A DNA stretch of 64,000 nucleotides from NCBI RefSeq assembly GCF_900090045.1, contig NC_041775.1:682001-746000 (forward strand). The letters run 5' to 3'. Below the pieces are notes generated by a model. That model did not search any database. It was not told where the DNA came from and worked only from the letters and a program-made list of their open reading frames with translations. The position numbers and the translations under genes were made by a program. The stretch is from Plasmodium malariae. Taxonomy: Eukaryota > Apicomplexa > Aconoidasida > Haemosporida > Plasmodiidae. Below are positions 38,954-52,912 of this stretch, in pieces; the stretch's first letter is position 1, and each line of letters starts with the position of its first letter.

Positions 38954-41900
38954 ATGATGAGCAAGGAAAGTGAAAATCCAAATATGGATGAAGAATTAGA
39001 GAGGGGTACAAAGAGTGGAAAACATGTTAAAGAGGACAATATAATAGATGAGAGTTTGATTAACAACAAAAATGATATGAACGATAAACAAATTTTAATG
39101 AAAGGAGAAGTAGCTGGGAAAGATGATCAACAAGTTGAAGAAGATGATCAACAAGTTGAAGAAGATAATCAACAAGTTGAAGAAGATAATCAACAAGTTG
39201 AAGAAGATGATCAACAAGTTGAAGAAGATGATCCAGGTGAACAAGATGAACCAGATGAACAAGATGAACAAGATGAACCAGATGAACCAGATGAACCAGA
39301 TGAACAAGACGAACAAGACGAACAAGACGAATCAGATGAACAAGACGAACAAGACGAATCAGATGAACAAGACGAAGTAACAGAGTGTAACATTTTAGTT
39401 ATAGGGGATGACAATTTGTCTTTTTCAAAATACATTATTGAGGCGTACCCATCCGCTAACATTTACATAGCCAGTGAGTAGCATTTCGTTATCTCTATAC
39501 ATGTGTGTGTGTTGTACGTATGTGTGTACTATGTATATGCACGTATACGTACGTGTACATACAAATATACGTACATATATATATATGTATTTGCATTATT
39601 TCCCTTACAGTACGATGAACGACGTAAAGACTTGTTCATTGTGTGCAGTCAAATGTACAAGTTAAAAATAGCAGCTTCCTAAGAAGCGGCTTTTCGTGTT
39701 TTCTTTGTATTGTGAAGTCTTTCTTAGTTTTGTGCATGCGTGTGGGTGTATACATATATTTGTTTATAGTGCGTACGTGTGATTGTGCCTAATGAGCCGT
39801 GTTGCAAGAGCAGTGAAACGCTGAACTGCTATTCTGGTGAAGAGCAATGGCCGTAAAGTGCTAAGAAAGATTTTTTTTAAAGTGTTATTCCTTAAGTGCA
39901 TGAAAAAAATGATTTCTTACATTTTTTATTTACAATTTTAAGTTAAGTTGTCTCCATTTTTTTTTCATTTTTTTTCATCTTTTCTTTTCCCCCCTCCTTT
40001 AAGGTATATTTACGGAACTCGAAATGAATCATATGCTACTGGACTTGGAAAAAAAAAAACAAACAAAACATAAAAATGCAAATATGTATAGCAAAATTGA
40101 TATAAAAATAGAGAAGAATCATTTTTATTATACAAGAAAATTTAAAGAAAAATATGCAAATAAAAATGTTTTCATAATGTTTAACACCAATTTATTTAAT
40201 TTGAAGTGCTATTTCCCTAATTCGTTTTTTAGAACTGTATATTTGATGCTGCCAGGTAGATGGGAAAAGGACGTTACGGCTCTTTGAGTTGTCGTTTTGT
40301 GTGTATTATTGATCGTGTACGTTTTGTATGTATTTTTTTTAAGCTATGATACCAGTCTACTTTTTTGATTTTGATTTAATTTCGATTTGATTTTGATTTA
40401 ATTTCGATTTTTTTTTTTTTTTTTTTCTTTTTTTTGCATTCCCTGTGTGTAGGACTCTGCTACAGTATAAAAGAGAATGGCCTCAAGTACAGCGACAAGG
40501 TAACAACGTTAAGAATATATTATTTCCTTATTTTAGTAATTATAGAAATTATTAACTTATGCATAAAAAATGCATGTGTTCATATGTTTTGGACAAATGA
40601 GAAATTAGAGAATTTGACGCAAGACGACAAAGAATATATAGAACAAAAGGATGATCAGATAAAGAATGTTGATAAAGCAATTGATGTGAAGGAAAAAAAT
40701 ATACATGCAACTATAACCTGTCTAAAAAACTTAATGTGTACAAACAAACTGCAAGAGGATAATGATGTTGTCAGTACAAACCAAAAGAATGAAGACGAGG
40801 GGAGGATGGAACAAGGCACAAATGATATTCCCCAGCATAACAAGCCTAATGACAATTCCTATAATGAACGAGATGAAATCGTTCAAGCAGAAGACGTAGT
40901 TGAGGGGGTTGATATGGTTGAGGGGGTTGAAGTGGTTGAGGGGGTTGATATGGTTGAGGGGGTTGAAGTGGTTGAAGAAGCTGCCGAAGAAGCTGCCGAA
41001 GAAGCGGGAGAAGAAAAACTTGTAAATCAAAAAAAAGAAGAGAAAAATGATGTATCTGAGGAAAAGGATATTGCCACCGATAATATGAAGAGTCTAAGTA
41101 CAGATGAAATGACAAATGGGAAGGAAGATGAAGAGGTAAAGGAAGAGACGAAAGATGAAACAAAAGATGTAAATATTAAACTGTCAAATTGTTCGAACAT
41201 ATACACGGATGAAGAAGAGGCCGAGCAGGAAGAGGAAGAGAAAGATGGTGATAAGGACAAAATTTTGTATATGTTCGGCCTGCGCAATAGAAGTGAGGGC
41301 GCTCATGGTGTAGCAGATGATAAGAGAAGAAGTGGAGAAGACGAACAAACGAAAGGAAGACCAAGGGTAATTGAATATATTGATAGGAACAAAGAAAATA
41401 AGGAAGAGGGGGGGATAATGAACATTGCACGCTTTCCTTTGCTTTATGAAATAAATATTAGTAAACTGATGAAGTTGTTTCTCTTTGATGAGGAGGAGGC
41501 GGGAAAAGAAGATGAAAGAGGGGGAGAAGAGGAAGTAGGAGAAGAAAAAGAAGCATGGAAAGAAGCCGCAGAAGAAGAAGAGCAGGAGACGAATAAGGAC
41601 AGCAAGAGTAATAAGAACAGTAGGTGTAGTAAGACTAGTAAGGGTACTAAGAAGAGTAAGGGTAGAAAGAGCAGTAAGGGTAGTAAAAACAGTAAGGGTA
41701 GTAAAAACAGTAAGGACAATATTAATGGTGATAATACCATGAACAGCAAGAATAATATAAATGGCGAGGATAATGCAAACGGGGAGGATGTTAAGAACAG
41801 CAAGGATAACATGAATGATGAGAATAATGCAAACGGGGAGGATGGCAAGAACAGCAAGAAGTTCAAGGATGAATACGCGTCTGAGAATAAGTTGAGGGTG

Positions 41901-44133
41901 AAGGTGGACCTGGATGAACTTGTGAACAATTATTTTCCGATAATATATGGAAATCATTTTATATACAACGAATTTTTGAAAAATTGTAAATTTTTTACCT
42001 TTATATTAAAAAAAAAAAAAATAAAAATACCTGAACAGCTAGCTATTTTATTACCGAATATATCGCATAATTACCCAATAGAGTCATATAAATTTTTAAA
42101 AAAAAAATATTATTCAATATTTAATGAAAAGGAAAGGTCATTTACGACTTTAAAAGAACAGATAAATCATATTTATCATATGAGATATAAATTGTACATA
42201 CATAATTTAAAACAAAAAGATGATAGTAGTACAGGTAAACAAAAACCATATTTATCTTATTACATTTTTCAGAACAATCTGAACAGCTTGATGAAAAATA
42301 AATTAAGTTCAGATAAATTATGGAAAGTCATATTCAATCCTTTTGATTTTTTTCATGTAAATGATAATTTTAATAAATATTTTGAATATTATATCTTTTC
42401 GAAAATGACAAAATTTAAAGCATCTATTGAATATAATAAATTATGCATAAAATTTAATATTGGAAGGAAGTTACATATGGAACAGACGACTAGTAATAAA
42501 AAATATACTAAGAAAGCCTTTAAGCATAGTTTTTATTCTATGCATGAAAATAATAATAAGAATAAACCGCCTTTACTTCCTACACCTACCAATGATAACT
42601 ATAAGATTAGCGTAAACAAGATGAGTAAAAGTAGTGCACATATTATGAACAGTAACCACTCCCTAATGAGTAAAAGCAACAAGCATGTTATGAACAGTAA
42701 CCAGCACCCCATGAGTAAAAGCAGTGCGCACATTATGAAACATAGTTATCACCACCCTTCTATGAGTAAAAGCAACATGATAAAGGGCATCCAGATGAGT
42801 AAGAACAATATGATCAAGAGCAATCAATTGAGTAAAAACAGTAACATAATGAATAAGAGTACAAGTACCGGTACCCCTATGAGTAAAAATACCCCAATGA
42901 ATAAGAACAATAATGTATATAAACATGCCTACCATAACCCGAATGCTAACTATAACAAACTATACCGAAATGACAACATGAAAAGTAGTGTAAGCAACAA
43001 CTATGAAGGTAAAAGAGAAGAAAAAAATCAAAAATACATGAAGAATGACCAGCAAAGGTCGAACAGAAATACAAATGCATCTTTTCATAATAACAATTAT
43101 AACAACAGTTCTAAGTTCCACGATAACAGTAACATGTACAGCGCTGCGACTCACCATAATTTCGGCTATAATAAATCAGCCAGAAATAATATGCACAAGT
43201 CAGGTGACAACAGGAACGACGTGAGGAGTGACGTTAGAGGTGATATGAGAAATGATATGCGAAACGATATGCGAAACGATATGCGAAACGATATGCGAAA
43301 CGATATGCGAAACGATATGCGAAACGATATGCGAAACGATATGCGAAACGATATGCGAAACGATATGCGAAACGATATGCGAAACGATATACGAAACGAT
43401 ATGCGAAACGATATGCGAAACGACAACAAACACATGAAGCGCAGAAGGGAGAACTCGTATGACGTGAGGAGGGGAACAGCAGTAGAGGGTTATACGAACA
43501 AAAGATATGAAAAAAGGGGGAGAAATAATGATCATGATATGAAAACAAAAATGGATGATAGAAGAAATGACGACAGAAGATACGATGATAGAAGACAAGA
43601 TGACAGAAGGTATGATGATAGAAGTTCAAAAAATCATTCCGAAATGCAAGATCCATACGCATCAACAAAGGATGCAAATAAATATTACGATGGTAATAAT
43701 TATATGAACAGTTCAGAAAAAAATTCCTGGAAATTACCACCACCACCACCCGTAATTCCACCAACATTTGATGGTCAGTCACAACAAAAAATGGTAATAT
43801 GCATACCTTTTGTATCTTTAAATAAATATGAGTTTGTGTATGGGTGTATGTATATGTATGCAAATCGTTTATATTGGTTTCATGTGTTGAACATGTATTT
43901 TCACTTATACACGATCATACATCTTTACCTTCGAAACGTTTTTATCCTTTCAGAACAACTACTACCACGCAGATGATTCACATAAGTAAGCATAAAGAAG
44001 TGCGAGCGTGCTGATACCTAATGATGCATATTATCCAAAGAGCGTCCATAATAATGCAAAAATAATGGCACTGTATTTATGCGTAAACATATGTGCGCGT
44101 GTGCATGTTTGGTGGATGTTCCTACATGTACGG

Positions 44134-44177
<44 letters not shown>

Positions 44178-44407
44178 TTATATTTATATTTATATTTATA
44201 TTTATATTTATATTTATATTTATATTTATATTTATATTTATATTTATATTTATATTTATATTTATATTTATATTTATATTTATATTTATATTTATTTTTT
44301 TTTTTTTCAGTGACAGTGTAATGAACAACATGATGAATTTCAATTCTGGAGAATTATACCATAAAAGGAATGTATACTCACAAAGTAGAAGCTACAAAAA
44401 TAGCTGA
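38954..44407 (+). CDS. large protein with BMT5/DUF2431-like Rossmann start and low-complexity tail
   Basis: I reconstruct five exons: 38954-39473, 40004-40255, 40453-43793, 43954-43985 and 44311-44407 (1413 residues; the exon lengths sum to a multiple of three). Junctions are A/GT (phase 1), CCA G/GA (phase 1), ATG/AAC (phase 0) and AA/T (phase 2). After an acidic repeat-rich N-terminus comes [19 protein letters not shown] and ANIYIASIF, resembling the GEGNFSFS glycine loop of BMT5/DUF2431-type rRNA (uridine-N3) methyltransferases. The following [25 protein letters not shown] and [19 protein letters not shown] could be the rest of that fold. The remaining 1000 residues are Glu/Lys/Asn/Ser-rich, include a globular-looking part encoded at 41890-42480, and then Met/Ser/Lys/Asn repeats and a long MRND array. 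The methyltransferase assignment is a weak inference; the splice structure is better supported. Confidence 0.7.
39122..39372 (+). repeat. coding repeats ([13 protein letters not shown]) in the BMT5-like gene
   Basis: Five units of 21 bases encode Asp-(Asp/Asn)-Gln-Gln-Val-Glu-Glu, followed by 9-base units encoding DEQ/DEP/DES. It makes a highly acidic segment just before the Rossmann-like motif. Confidence 0.9.
43236..43422 (+). repeat. 12-bp coding repeat (MRND), about 15 copies
   Basis: Perfect or near-perfect gatatgcgaaac units encode Met-Arg-Asn-Asp tetrapeptides; one unit has Ile in place of Met. The absence of synonymous variation points to recent expansion. Confidence 0.95.
44142..44297. 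repeat. (TA)n followed by (TTTATA)n in the last intron of the BMT5-like gene
   Basis: About 11 TA copies are followed by about 21 copies of the hexamer tttata, running directly into the poly-T and CAG acceptor at 44310. The repeat supplies the pyrimidine-rich context of the splice site. Confidence 0.93.
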
Positions 44408-44587
44408 AAATTAATAAGAGAAAGAGGACTCAACGTTTGTTAATTCCGTGTGGAGTGTATATTAAATTTTTCTTAACGACTTTTTGGTTTTTATTGATAA
44501 TACCATTTTTAACGTATTTGCTCATTTTATTAAATATTCAGTATTTTTTACATTACACTTTTTTTGAAAATGACATATCCTATCCAT

Positions 44588-44624
<37 letters not shown>

Positions 44625-45210
44625 TATACACGTTAACAGTTTATATTCTTAATAAATTCGTACCTCACTAGTGTATGTACACGCATGTATATATATGTAT
44701 ATATATGCACATTTATTATCCTATAGACGAACATAAATTGCAGCTTTTTATTCATTCAACAGTTTTTTTTTTTCACTTTTTCTATATCTTGCAAAAGGAA
44801 AAGGAGAGATATGTATCCCTGTATACGAAAAAGGGCTTTGAGCGAACATATATCTATATAGTACACACATATATATATATATATGTATATATTTACATTC
44901 ATTTGCGTATTAATTTTAAGTCTATTATTTTTTTTTACCCACTTTTGTTTACAATTCTTCTGATTATTAAATCCAGTATTCTTTTTACGCGAATTTGTAA
45001 AAAATAAAAAATCTGCTTATAATTCGAATAAGATAATAACCTAATTAATAGTACGACATTCTTTTTCATTTATTATTATTATTTTTTTATTTTTTTTTTT
45101 AGTTCTTATAACATTTGTTCTCGTGTGCTATTTATATTCATACTTAGGTATATAACATATTATCTGTTTAGTTTTTCTATTTGTTTATTTAATTTTTAAC
45201 ATTCACGTTG

Positions 45211-45260
<50 letters not shown>

Positions 45261-45858
45261 TTATACACTATGCACGTATGAAAATGCCCACCATAAGTAT
45301 CCGTGTTACGTAAACAATAGCAGAGCGATAGTAATAAAATCCTCGTAGCTGAACTGTTTTAATAAATAATTTAACACCTACACATGTTTGTTTTTTTCAG
45401 TTAATTTAAATAAAGACTTTTATATTTTTTTAAATTATCATACGTATATGTGTGCCCATGCATTATATATATATATATATATAAATATACGTATGCCTAT
45501 GCGTATAGTGCACATATTCAAAAAGAAAAATTGTATCATTACGTAAATAAGGCGCAGAACACATATGCGATGGATAAAGGATAATTAATGGGGGGAAAAC
45601 TTTCCATAAATGAAAAAAAAAAAAAAAAAATTGGTGTAAAATAGTATTAAAAAAGGAAAGAAAAAATAAAAAAAACAAAATACATAAATAAATGATAAAT
45701 AAATAAATAAATAGATAAATGAATAAATAAAATAGCTTGGAGGGGCAGAGGTACGATTTTATTCCCAATTTTATGCTTTTCCGTTTTGGTATCACTCTAC
45801 AGCTTAGAAGATTTTCATGCATTTACTTCTTTAAATTTGTCGATTTATGTACACATTT
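44408..45858. other. convergent intergenic region, BMT5-like / proteasome alpha-6
   Basis: Two genes end towards each other here. It contains poly-T (44591-44620), several (TA)n runs (44868-44884, 45219-45255, 45463-45484), poly-A and (AAAT)n near 45640-45730. No gene was recognised. Confidence 0.55.
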
Positions 45859-47481
<1,623 letters not shown>

Positions 47482-48468
47482 TTTGCTCTTCCTTAATGCG
47501 GTATATATAAAATGGAAATAGGTTTTCCTTCTGTGTTATTTAGCTGTTGTTAAAAAGAAGGACGAACAGGCTATAACATACATATAAATATGTATCTGTG
47601 TACGTGTACGTACATGTAAAAGTACATGAGTAGGAGTAAATAATTTTTTTATATTTATTTATGTATTTAAATTAACATTAATATGAATAATTCTGTTTAC
47701 ATTTATATTTATTCTTATTTTTATTTTATTTAATTATTTTTATTTTTTTCCTAATAAAATGGGGAAAAAGTCAATTCCTCATATAGGTATGTGTTATCTT
47801 TAAAAATAATCATCTGTGAAGAAGCACATTCTACATGTAACTTGTACACAAGTATTTCGTGTATAGGCATGCATGAAGTCGTTTACTTAAAATACCGCAA
47901 AAAAAATAAGTACTTCATTCTTTTTTTCGAAAAGGAACTCCCCTTTTGAGGAGGTATACATATATATATTATATATATTATGTATATATGGGTATATATA
48001 TGGGTATATATATGGGTATATATATGGGTACATATATGGGTACATATATGGGTACATATATACTTACTAAGCTCTTACTATATCGTACACATATTTGTAT
48101 TTTTTCTTTTTCTTTTTTTTTTGTTTTTTATTTTTCTACCAACCGCTCAGATGAAGTTTATTTTAAGCAAATTTTGCTAATAAAGCGGTTGTTTAATTGA
48201 ACGGAGCTCTGTTGACTTTATTATGAAACTGGTATTCCATAAATTTTTCAAAAAAAAAAAAAAAATATATCCAGAAATTATAATAAAATAATTTTACATA
48301 TCGTAGTAAATATTTAAAAAAAATTATGCACTTTAAAAAAAAGGAATTTTTTTTAATCGAAATAAGGCACATATATAATGCGTGAACATATATTACGTTA
48401 ACAGATATTACGCAAACAAATGCTACATGAATTTAATGTACATGTACATGTACATATTTTACATGTAC

Positions 48469-48499
<31 letters not shown>

Positions 48500-48705
48500 A
48501 TATGTACTCTTGTGGGTGAATTCACAGTAGATATATTATTTTACGTTACAGTTACACATAATTTGCAAGCATATATGTACAGTTCATGACGAAGGGCTGT
48601 ACGCATATGCTTATGAATTTATGTAAGTATGTATATATACGTGTGTATATCTATGTATATGCTCGTCCGGTTAAATATGAGCTCGATTGACAAGAATTCT
48701 CCGGC
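47482..48705. other. intergenic, upstream of proteasome alpha-6
   Basis: Both neighbours are on minus. It carries a 12-base gggtatatatat array (47986-48060), T-rich and (TA)n segments and otherwise AT-rich sequence. No gene recognised. Confidence 0.55.
47986..48060. repeat. 12-bp tandem repeat (tatatatgggta), about 6 copies
   Basis: Units differ only at one base (tata/taca). It reads MG(I/T)Y on plus as a chance frame. Confidence 0.9.
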
Positions 48706-50731
48706 TTATTTTTTTATCAAGTTGGGGAAGAAATCATCCATGTTTTTTAAGTTATTTCCTTGTGACTCCTTTATGAATGCATACAGAATTTTTTTGCCTA
48801 GCTCTTTTATGTACAAGTTCATAAAATTTTGGTATATTATATTTTTAAGCTGAGGAGGGATAAAATTATGAACAGGTAAGGATAAAAAAAAGAAGTAAAA
48901 TTATTATGTAAAACATACTCATATGTATGTATATATATATATATATGTACGTATAAATATATCTGAACATATTAATGTTGTATCATCGAGGCGAATGACT
49001 TTTTATTTATAAAATGGTCCGCAGCACAATTGTTCCTCTTAATCTGTCATCCCTTTCAGAGTGCACACATGCATACATACTCATATATACACATGCATAC
49101 ATACTCACATATACACATGCATACATACTCACATATACATATGCATACATACTCACATATACATATGCACATATATAATTAATGTTACCCTAAAGTTTAT
49201 GTAAAAATCAACGTTTATGCAGTTTTGTTTCTCCTTAATTATCCACCGTGTTATCTGTTAAAAAAAAAAAAAAAAACGGAGATGGAGGTAGAGCCAGTGT
49301 TACTCAGGATATACATATAATTTAACATCTCTATTCTTGGTTATACTTAACACAAAAGGTGAGAAGTAGAACAGTTAAGGTACACATAGGTATATACGTA
49401 TGTATGTATGTATATATGTATGTATATATGTATGTATATACGTATGTATGTATGTATATATGTATGTATGTATATATGTATGTATATATGTATGTATGTA
49501 TGTGTAAGGTTATTTCCGCCTTACGTGACAATGTCACGGGCAGATATGCAAAATTTAGCAGACACACGAAAAAAGGCAATGGACAAATTATAATAATAAT
49601 AAAAAAAAAAAAAAAAAAAAATATATATATAAAAGGAAGTGATGATACACATATATAAATGAAGTAGCTCATTTGAAACTATGAAAAATATCGTTAAGGT
49701 GTTATTTCACACTGTCTTTTTGTTTCGTATGTTTGGCTTTTTTTTTCCCCCCCTCTCCCAGTACCAAATGGTTAAATAGTTTTGAATCTTCACTGGAAAC
49801 CTAAGGGGAAAAAAATAAAAGAAGTCGAAATACGTATGAAATGAAAAAGAAACAACATAAAGCATCATAAAATATCATAACGCATCATAAAATATCATAA
49901 CGCAGCATAAAATATCATAACGCAGCATAAAATATCATAACGCAGCATAAAGTATCATAACGCAGCATAAAGTATCATAACGCAGCATAAAGTATCATAA
50001 CGCAGCATAAAGTATCATAACGCAGCATAAAGTATCATAACGCAGCATAAAGTATCATAACGCAGCATAAAGTATCATAACGCAGCATAAAACATCATAA
50101 CCATTGCTGGTATACGTAATGACAAAATGTTACTGTGATAGTGGTTGGGTAATTAAATTTTATTATGGAATTATATTTTTCCTTAAAAAGAATGTTTTCT
50201 ATTTGTAGGATGGCCTTAAAATGTCTCTGTGCTTTTTCTGTTATTTTGCTATCCTGCGGGGTACAAATGGTAGGAGTGTGTACATAATCGGGTATACTTA
50301 ACTCTTTTTTATAATTCTATTTTTACTTATATGTGTGTGTATATTTTGCACGTATAAAAGGTATGCCACTTACAAAGGTGCACATGCACTTATATCAAAA
50401 AACAATTTTTTCCGCACAACTCCTTTTCGGTAACGCCTTTTTCATTTACACCGTACATGTATGCATATATACATGTATAAGTGCTCGTACGTATGTACAG
50501 ATGTACACTCCTTACAGTAACGTAGGGCAAAAAGTGCTTATACCCGTCCACGTTTAAAACAGTGCAAAAGAATATATGACTTTTACAAACTATATCCACG
50601 TTATTTCGGTAAATTATTTCTTTGTTTTTAATAAATTTATTTTGAAATGAAGAAAATCGTCTGTTAAAACTAGTTTTATAAGTATTCATTGAAACTGTGG
50701 AAGTAATTTTGGTTAACAGAACGATCCTCAT
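48706..50731 (-). CDS. COQ10: COQ10-like START-domain ubiquinone-binding protein
   Basis: Five short exons give a 193-residue protein: 50516-50731, 50134-50253, 49765-49800, 49189-49254 and 48706-48849, every junction in phase 0. The reading matches human COQ10B along its whole length: [16 protein letters not shown] (human VEDYKHFVPWCKKSDV), [36 protein letters not shown] (human SCTDGRLFNHLETIWRF), [20 protein letters not shown] and the closing [12 protein letters not shown]10 binds coenzyme Q in mitochondria and is needed for its use in respiration. The N-terminus [20 protein letters not shown] is basic, Ser/Thr-rich and lacks acids, as expected for a mitochondrial presequence. Donor of exon 2 (ACA/GTAACA) was chosen over a later GTATAC because it removes six residues absent from the family. 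Introns 2 and 4 contain minisatellites. Confidence 0.9.
49066..49165. repeat. 22-bp tandem repeat in intron 4 of the COQ10-like gene
   Basis: About four to five units of catgcatacatactcacata-type sequence, ending about 20 bases before exon 4 (49189). Confidence 0.88.
49392..49502. repeat. (gtat/atgt)n microsatellite in intron 3 of the COQ10-like gene
   Basis: Tetranucleotide gtat runs interrupted by atat, about 110 bases. Confidence 0.9.
49857..50096. repeat. 20-bp tandem repeat, 12 copies, intron 2 of the COQ10-like gene
   Basis: The unit is cgcagcataaagtatcataa; the first copies have aaa in place of aag and one has cat for cag. Copies in the middle are identical, suggesting recent expansion. 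It fills most of the 333-base intron between 50133 and 49801. Confidence 0.95.
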
Positions 50732-50767
50732 TTTACGGTCAGTGGGGAATTGTGGGGGGAAGTTCAA

Positions 50768-50843
50768 AAAAATAAAATAAATAAAAAAAAAATAATAAAA
50801 TAAAATTATAATAAAATAATAAAAAAAAAAAAAAAAAAAAAAA

Positions 50844-50878
<35 letters not shown>

Positions 50879-51050
50879 ATAAAAAAAAAAAAAAAAAAAA
50901 ATAAAATTATAATAAAATAATAAAAAAAAAATAATAAAATAAAATTATAATAAAATAATAAAAAAAAAATAATAAAATAATAATAAAATAAAAAAAAAAT
51001 AATAAAATAAAATTATAATAAAATAATAAAAAATAATAGTAAAATAATAA
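50768..51050. repeat. A-rich low-complexity block (aataataaaataaaattata units, poly-A)
   Basis: Nearly 280 bases with only A and T, made of poly-A runs and a recurring unit of about 39 bases containing aataataaaataaaattat. It is at the presumed 5' flank of the COQ10-like gene. Confidence 0.88.
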
Positions 51051-51062
51051 AAAATGGAATTA

Positions 51063-51221
51063 TCAAAGGGCGCTCAACAACTTTCTCATATCTGCAAAAT
51101 AGTAATATAACGAGAGAAGGAGTTTATCAGGTGAGACTTCTCTATTAAAGTTCAATACGCTTGTGACAAGTGCCTGCTTTTCCTGATCACCCAGTTTTAA
51201 CGAAAAAAGTATAGTGTTGCA
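51063..51221 (-). CDS. candidate C-terminal exon of an unannotated small gene, GRIP-domain-like
   Basis: A 52-codon frame on minus ends with a stop at 51063-51065 and stands out by its higher GC and protein-like sequence: TILFSLKLGDQEKQALVTSV, then LNFNREVSPDKLLLSLYYYF and ADMRKLLSAL. The pattern resembles the GRIP domain of trans-Golgi golgins (human VLFEYMMGRETKTMAKVI then TTVLKFPDDQTQKIL). The frame is closed upstream by a stop at 51222-51224, so it must be an exon, yet the only AG close by is in GATCAG (51194 region), which would cut off half the similarity. A possible partner exon near 51400-51458 (MFNDKIKVVLQILLILMK) has KVVLQILLIL, reminiscent of the first GRIP helix. I could not build a clean gene model. 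Confidence 0.35.
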   Translation of the reverse strand, partial: CNTILFSLKLGDQEKQALVTSVLNFNREVSPDKLLLSLYYYFADMRKLLSAL

Positions 51222-51704
51222 TTAGAGCGCCGGGAATATCCTTGTATATGTACGTTTGTAAAAGGAATAACAATTAATACGTACATACCTAAGTTACATA
51301 TATATACATACGTATATAAATACACACCCAATTATGAGTATATACGTACATACGTATGTGCACATGTACCGACACCTTTTTTTTCTTTTGTTTTTTTTCC
51401 CCCTCTTCATAAGTATTAACAATATTTGAAGAACAACCTTGATCTTATCGTTGAACATTTTCGTACGAGGGCATTTCCCCCCTTGGTCTTAAACAACTCC
51501 TGTATTTACAATTAAAAATTTAGTACTTTAAAGTTTTGCACAACTGTACATGTTATTTACTTTATGTTAGCTGCATGACGTTATGTTATGTTATGTTATA
51601 GTGTACCTGTGATATTGCAACAATGAAACTTTAATGCAATTAAATTTTATAAAAATTTTTTCTCTTTTTTAATATACAAGTGAGGGACGAACGGAAGGAA
51701 CGAG

Positions 51705-51738
<34 letters not shown>

Positions 51739-52261
51739 GAGAACGTTTATAAACATTTAAAAAATGGCAATTAAATAAAAAATGCATGAACGGTATATAA
51801 ACAAAGTAAAGGCAGTACAAACACTCAAAAACGTTAAATTGACAAAACAAATTACGTAAGTAAAAAGAAATTCCGCTAATAAGTACATATGTATTTATAA
51901 CATATAAAAATAAATACACATTTAAAATGGTTTCATTGTATTTTGTGTTAATGCTCAGAGATAAACTGGAATGAGAAAATTAAAAAATGGTGGAGCAGGA
52001 AAGAAAAGAAGAAAAGAAAAAAAAAAAGACGTAATGTCTCAATGCCGCAACGACGTGAAAAAAGATAACATCGCGAAGTGGTAAAAATGTGGAATACGAA
52101 AAAAAGCTTGAAATAAAAAGTATATATATGTATATATATACATATACATAATGTGGGTATAAAAAAGTACTAATTTATTTTTTTTTTAAATTACTCAAAA
52201 ATATGTACAACGGAATGTCAATATAATTACACGGTGGGAGGAAGGGACAATTTGTCATAGA

Positions 52262-52465
52262 AGGAAAAAAGGATATTGAAAAAAGGATATTGAAAAAAGG
52301 ATATTGAAAAAAGGATATTGAAAAAAGAATATTGAAAAAAGGATATTGAAAAAAGAATATTGAAAAAATATGGAAAAAAGAATATTGAAAAAAGGATATT
52401 GAAAAAAGAATATTGAAAAAAGAATATTGAAAAAAGGATATTGAAAAAAGAATATTGAAAAAAGA
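52262..52465. repeat. 14-bp tandem repeat (ggatattgaaaaaa), about 14 copies
   Basis: Units alternate ggatattg and gaatattg and one is shortened to atatgg. Three interleaved Phe/Ile/Ser frames on minus remain open as artefacts. Confidence 0.94.
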
Positions 52466-52732
52466 CAAAAATTAAAAAGAATCGGCATATATATGTATAC
52501 ATATACATATATACATATAAACAGTCACACAGAGTTAATAATAAATCAACGGGTAGGGGGGGAAAGAAACATCAACAATCAAAGTGTTCAGTGTTGAGGG
52601 TTAAGAATTACCGAATGCATATCTACATATACATACGTATATAACATGTATATATGCGTATGTATGTACATATGCATAAAAACATATTTATATATAATAT
52701 ATAATATATATTATATATTATATATTATATAT

Positions 52733-52772
<40 letters not shown>

Positions 52773-52881
52773 TTATGCATGCGTGTATGTGTTTCGCCAA
52801 ATGGTGGTTGATAAACAATTTGTAACTTCAAAAGATGAGTAAAAGGTAGATTTAACAAAGAAATGAAATAAAGTAGAGATC

Positions 52882-52912
<31 letters not shown>

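Noticed and set aside
39611..39680. Extra exon reading [14 protein letters not shown] in the BMT5-like gene
   Set aside because: The preceding exon ends in phase 1 and this needs phase 0; exon 1 joins 40004 perfectly without it.
43166..43863. Long minus frames of ISFR, IVSH and YRFA repeats
   Set aside because: They are shadows of the MRND coding array; a 12-base repeat keeps all frames open.
44008..44321. Tyr/Ile and Tyr/Leu frames
   Set aside because: Produced by (TA)n and (TTTATA)n in the last intron of the BMT5-like gene.
52175..52508. Phe/Ile/Ser-rich minus frames
   Set aside because: Three interleaved frames of the 14-base minisatellite.
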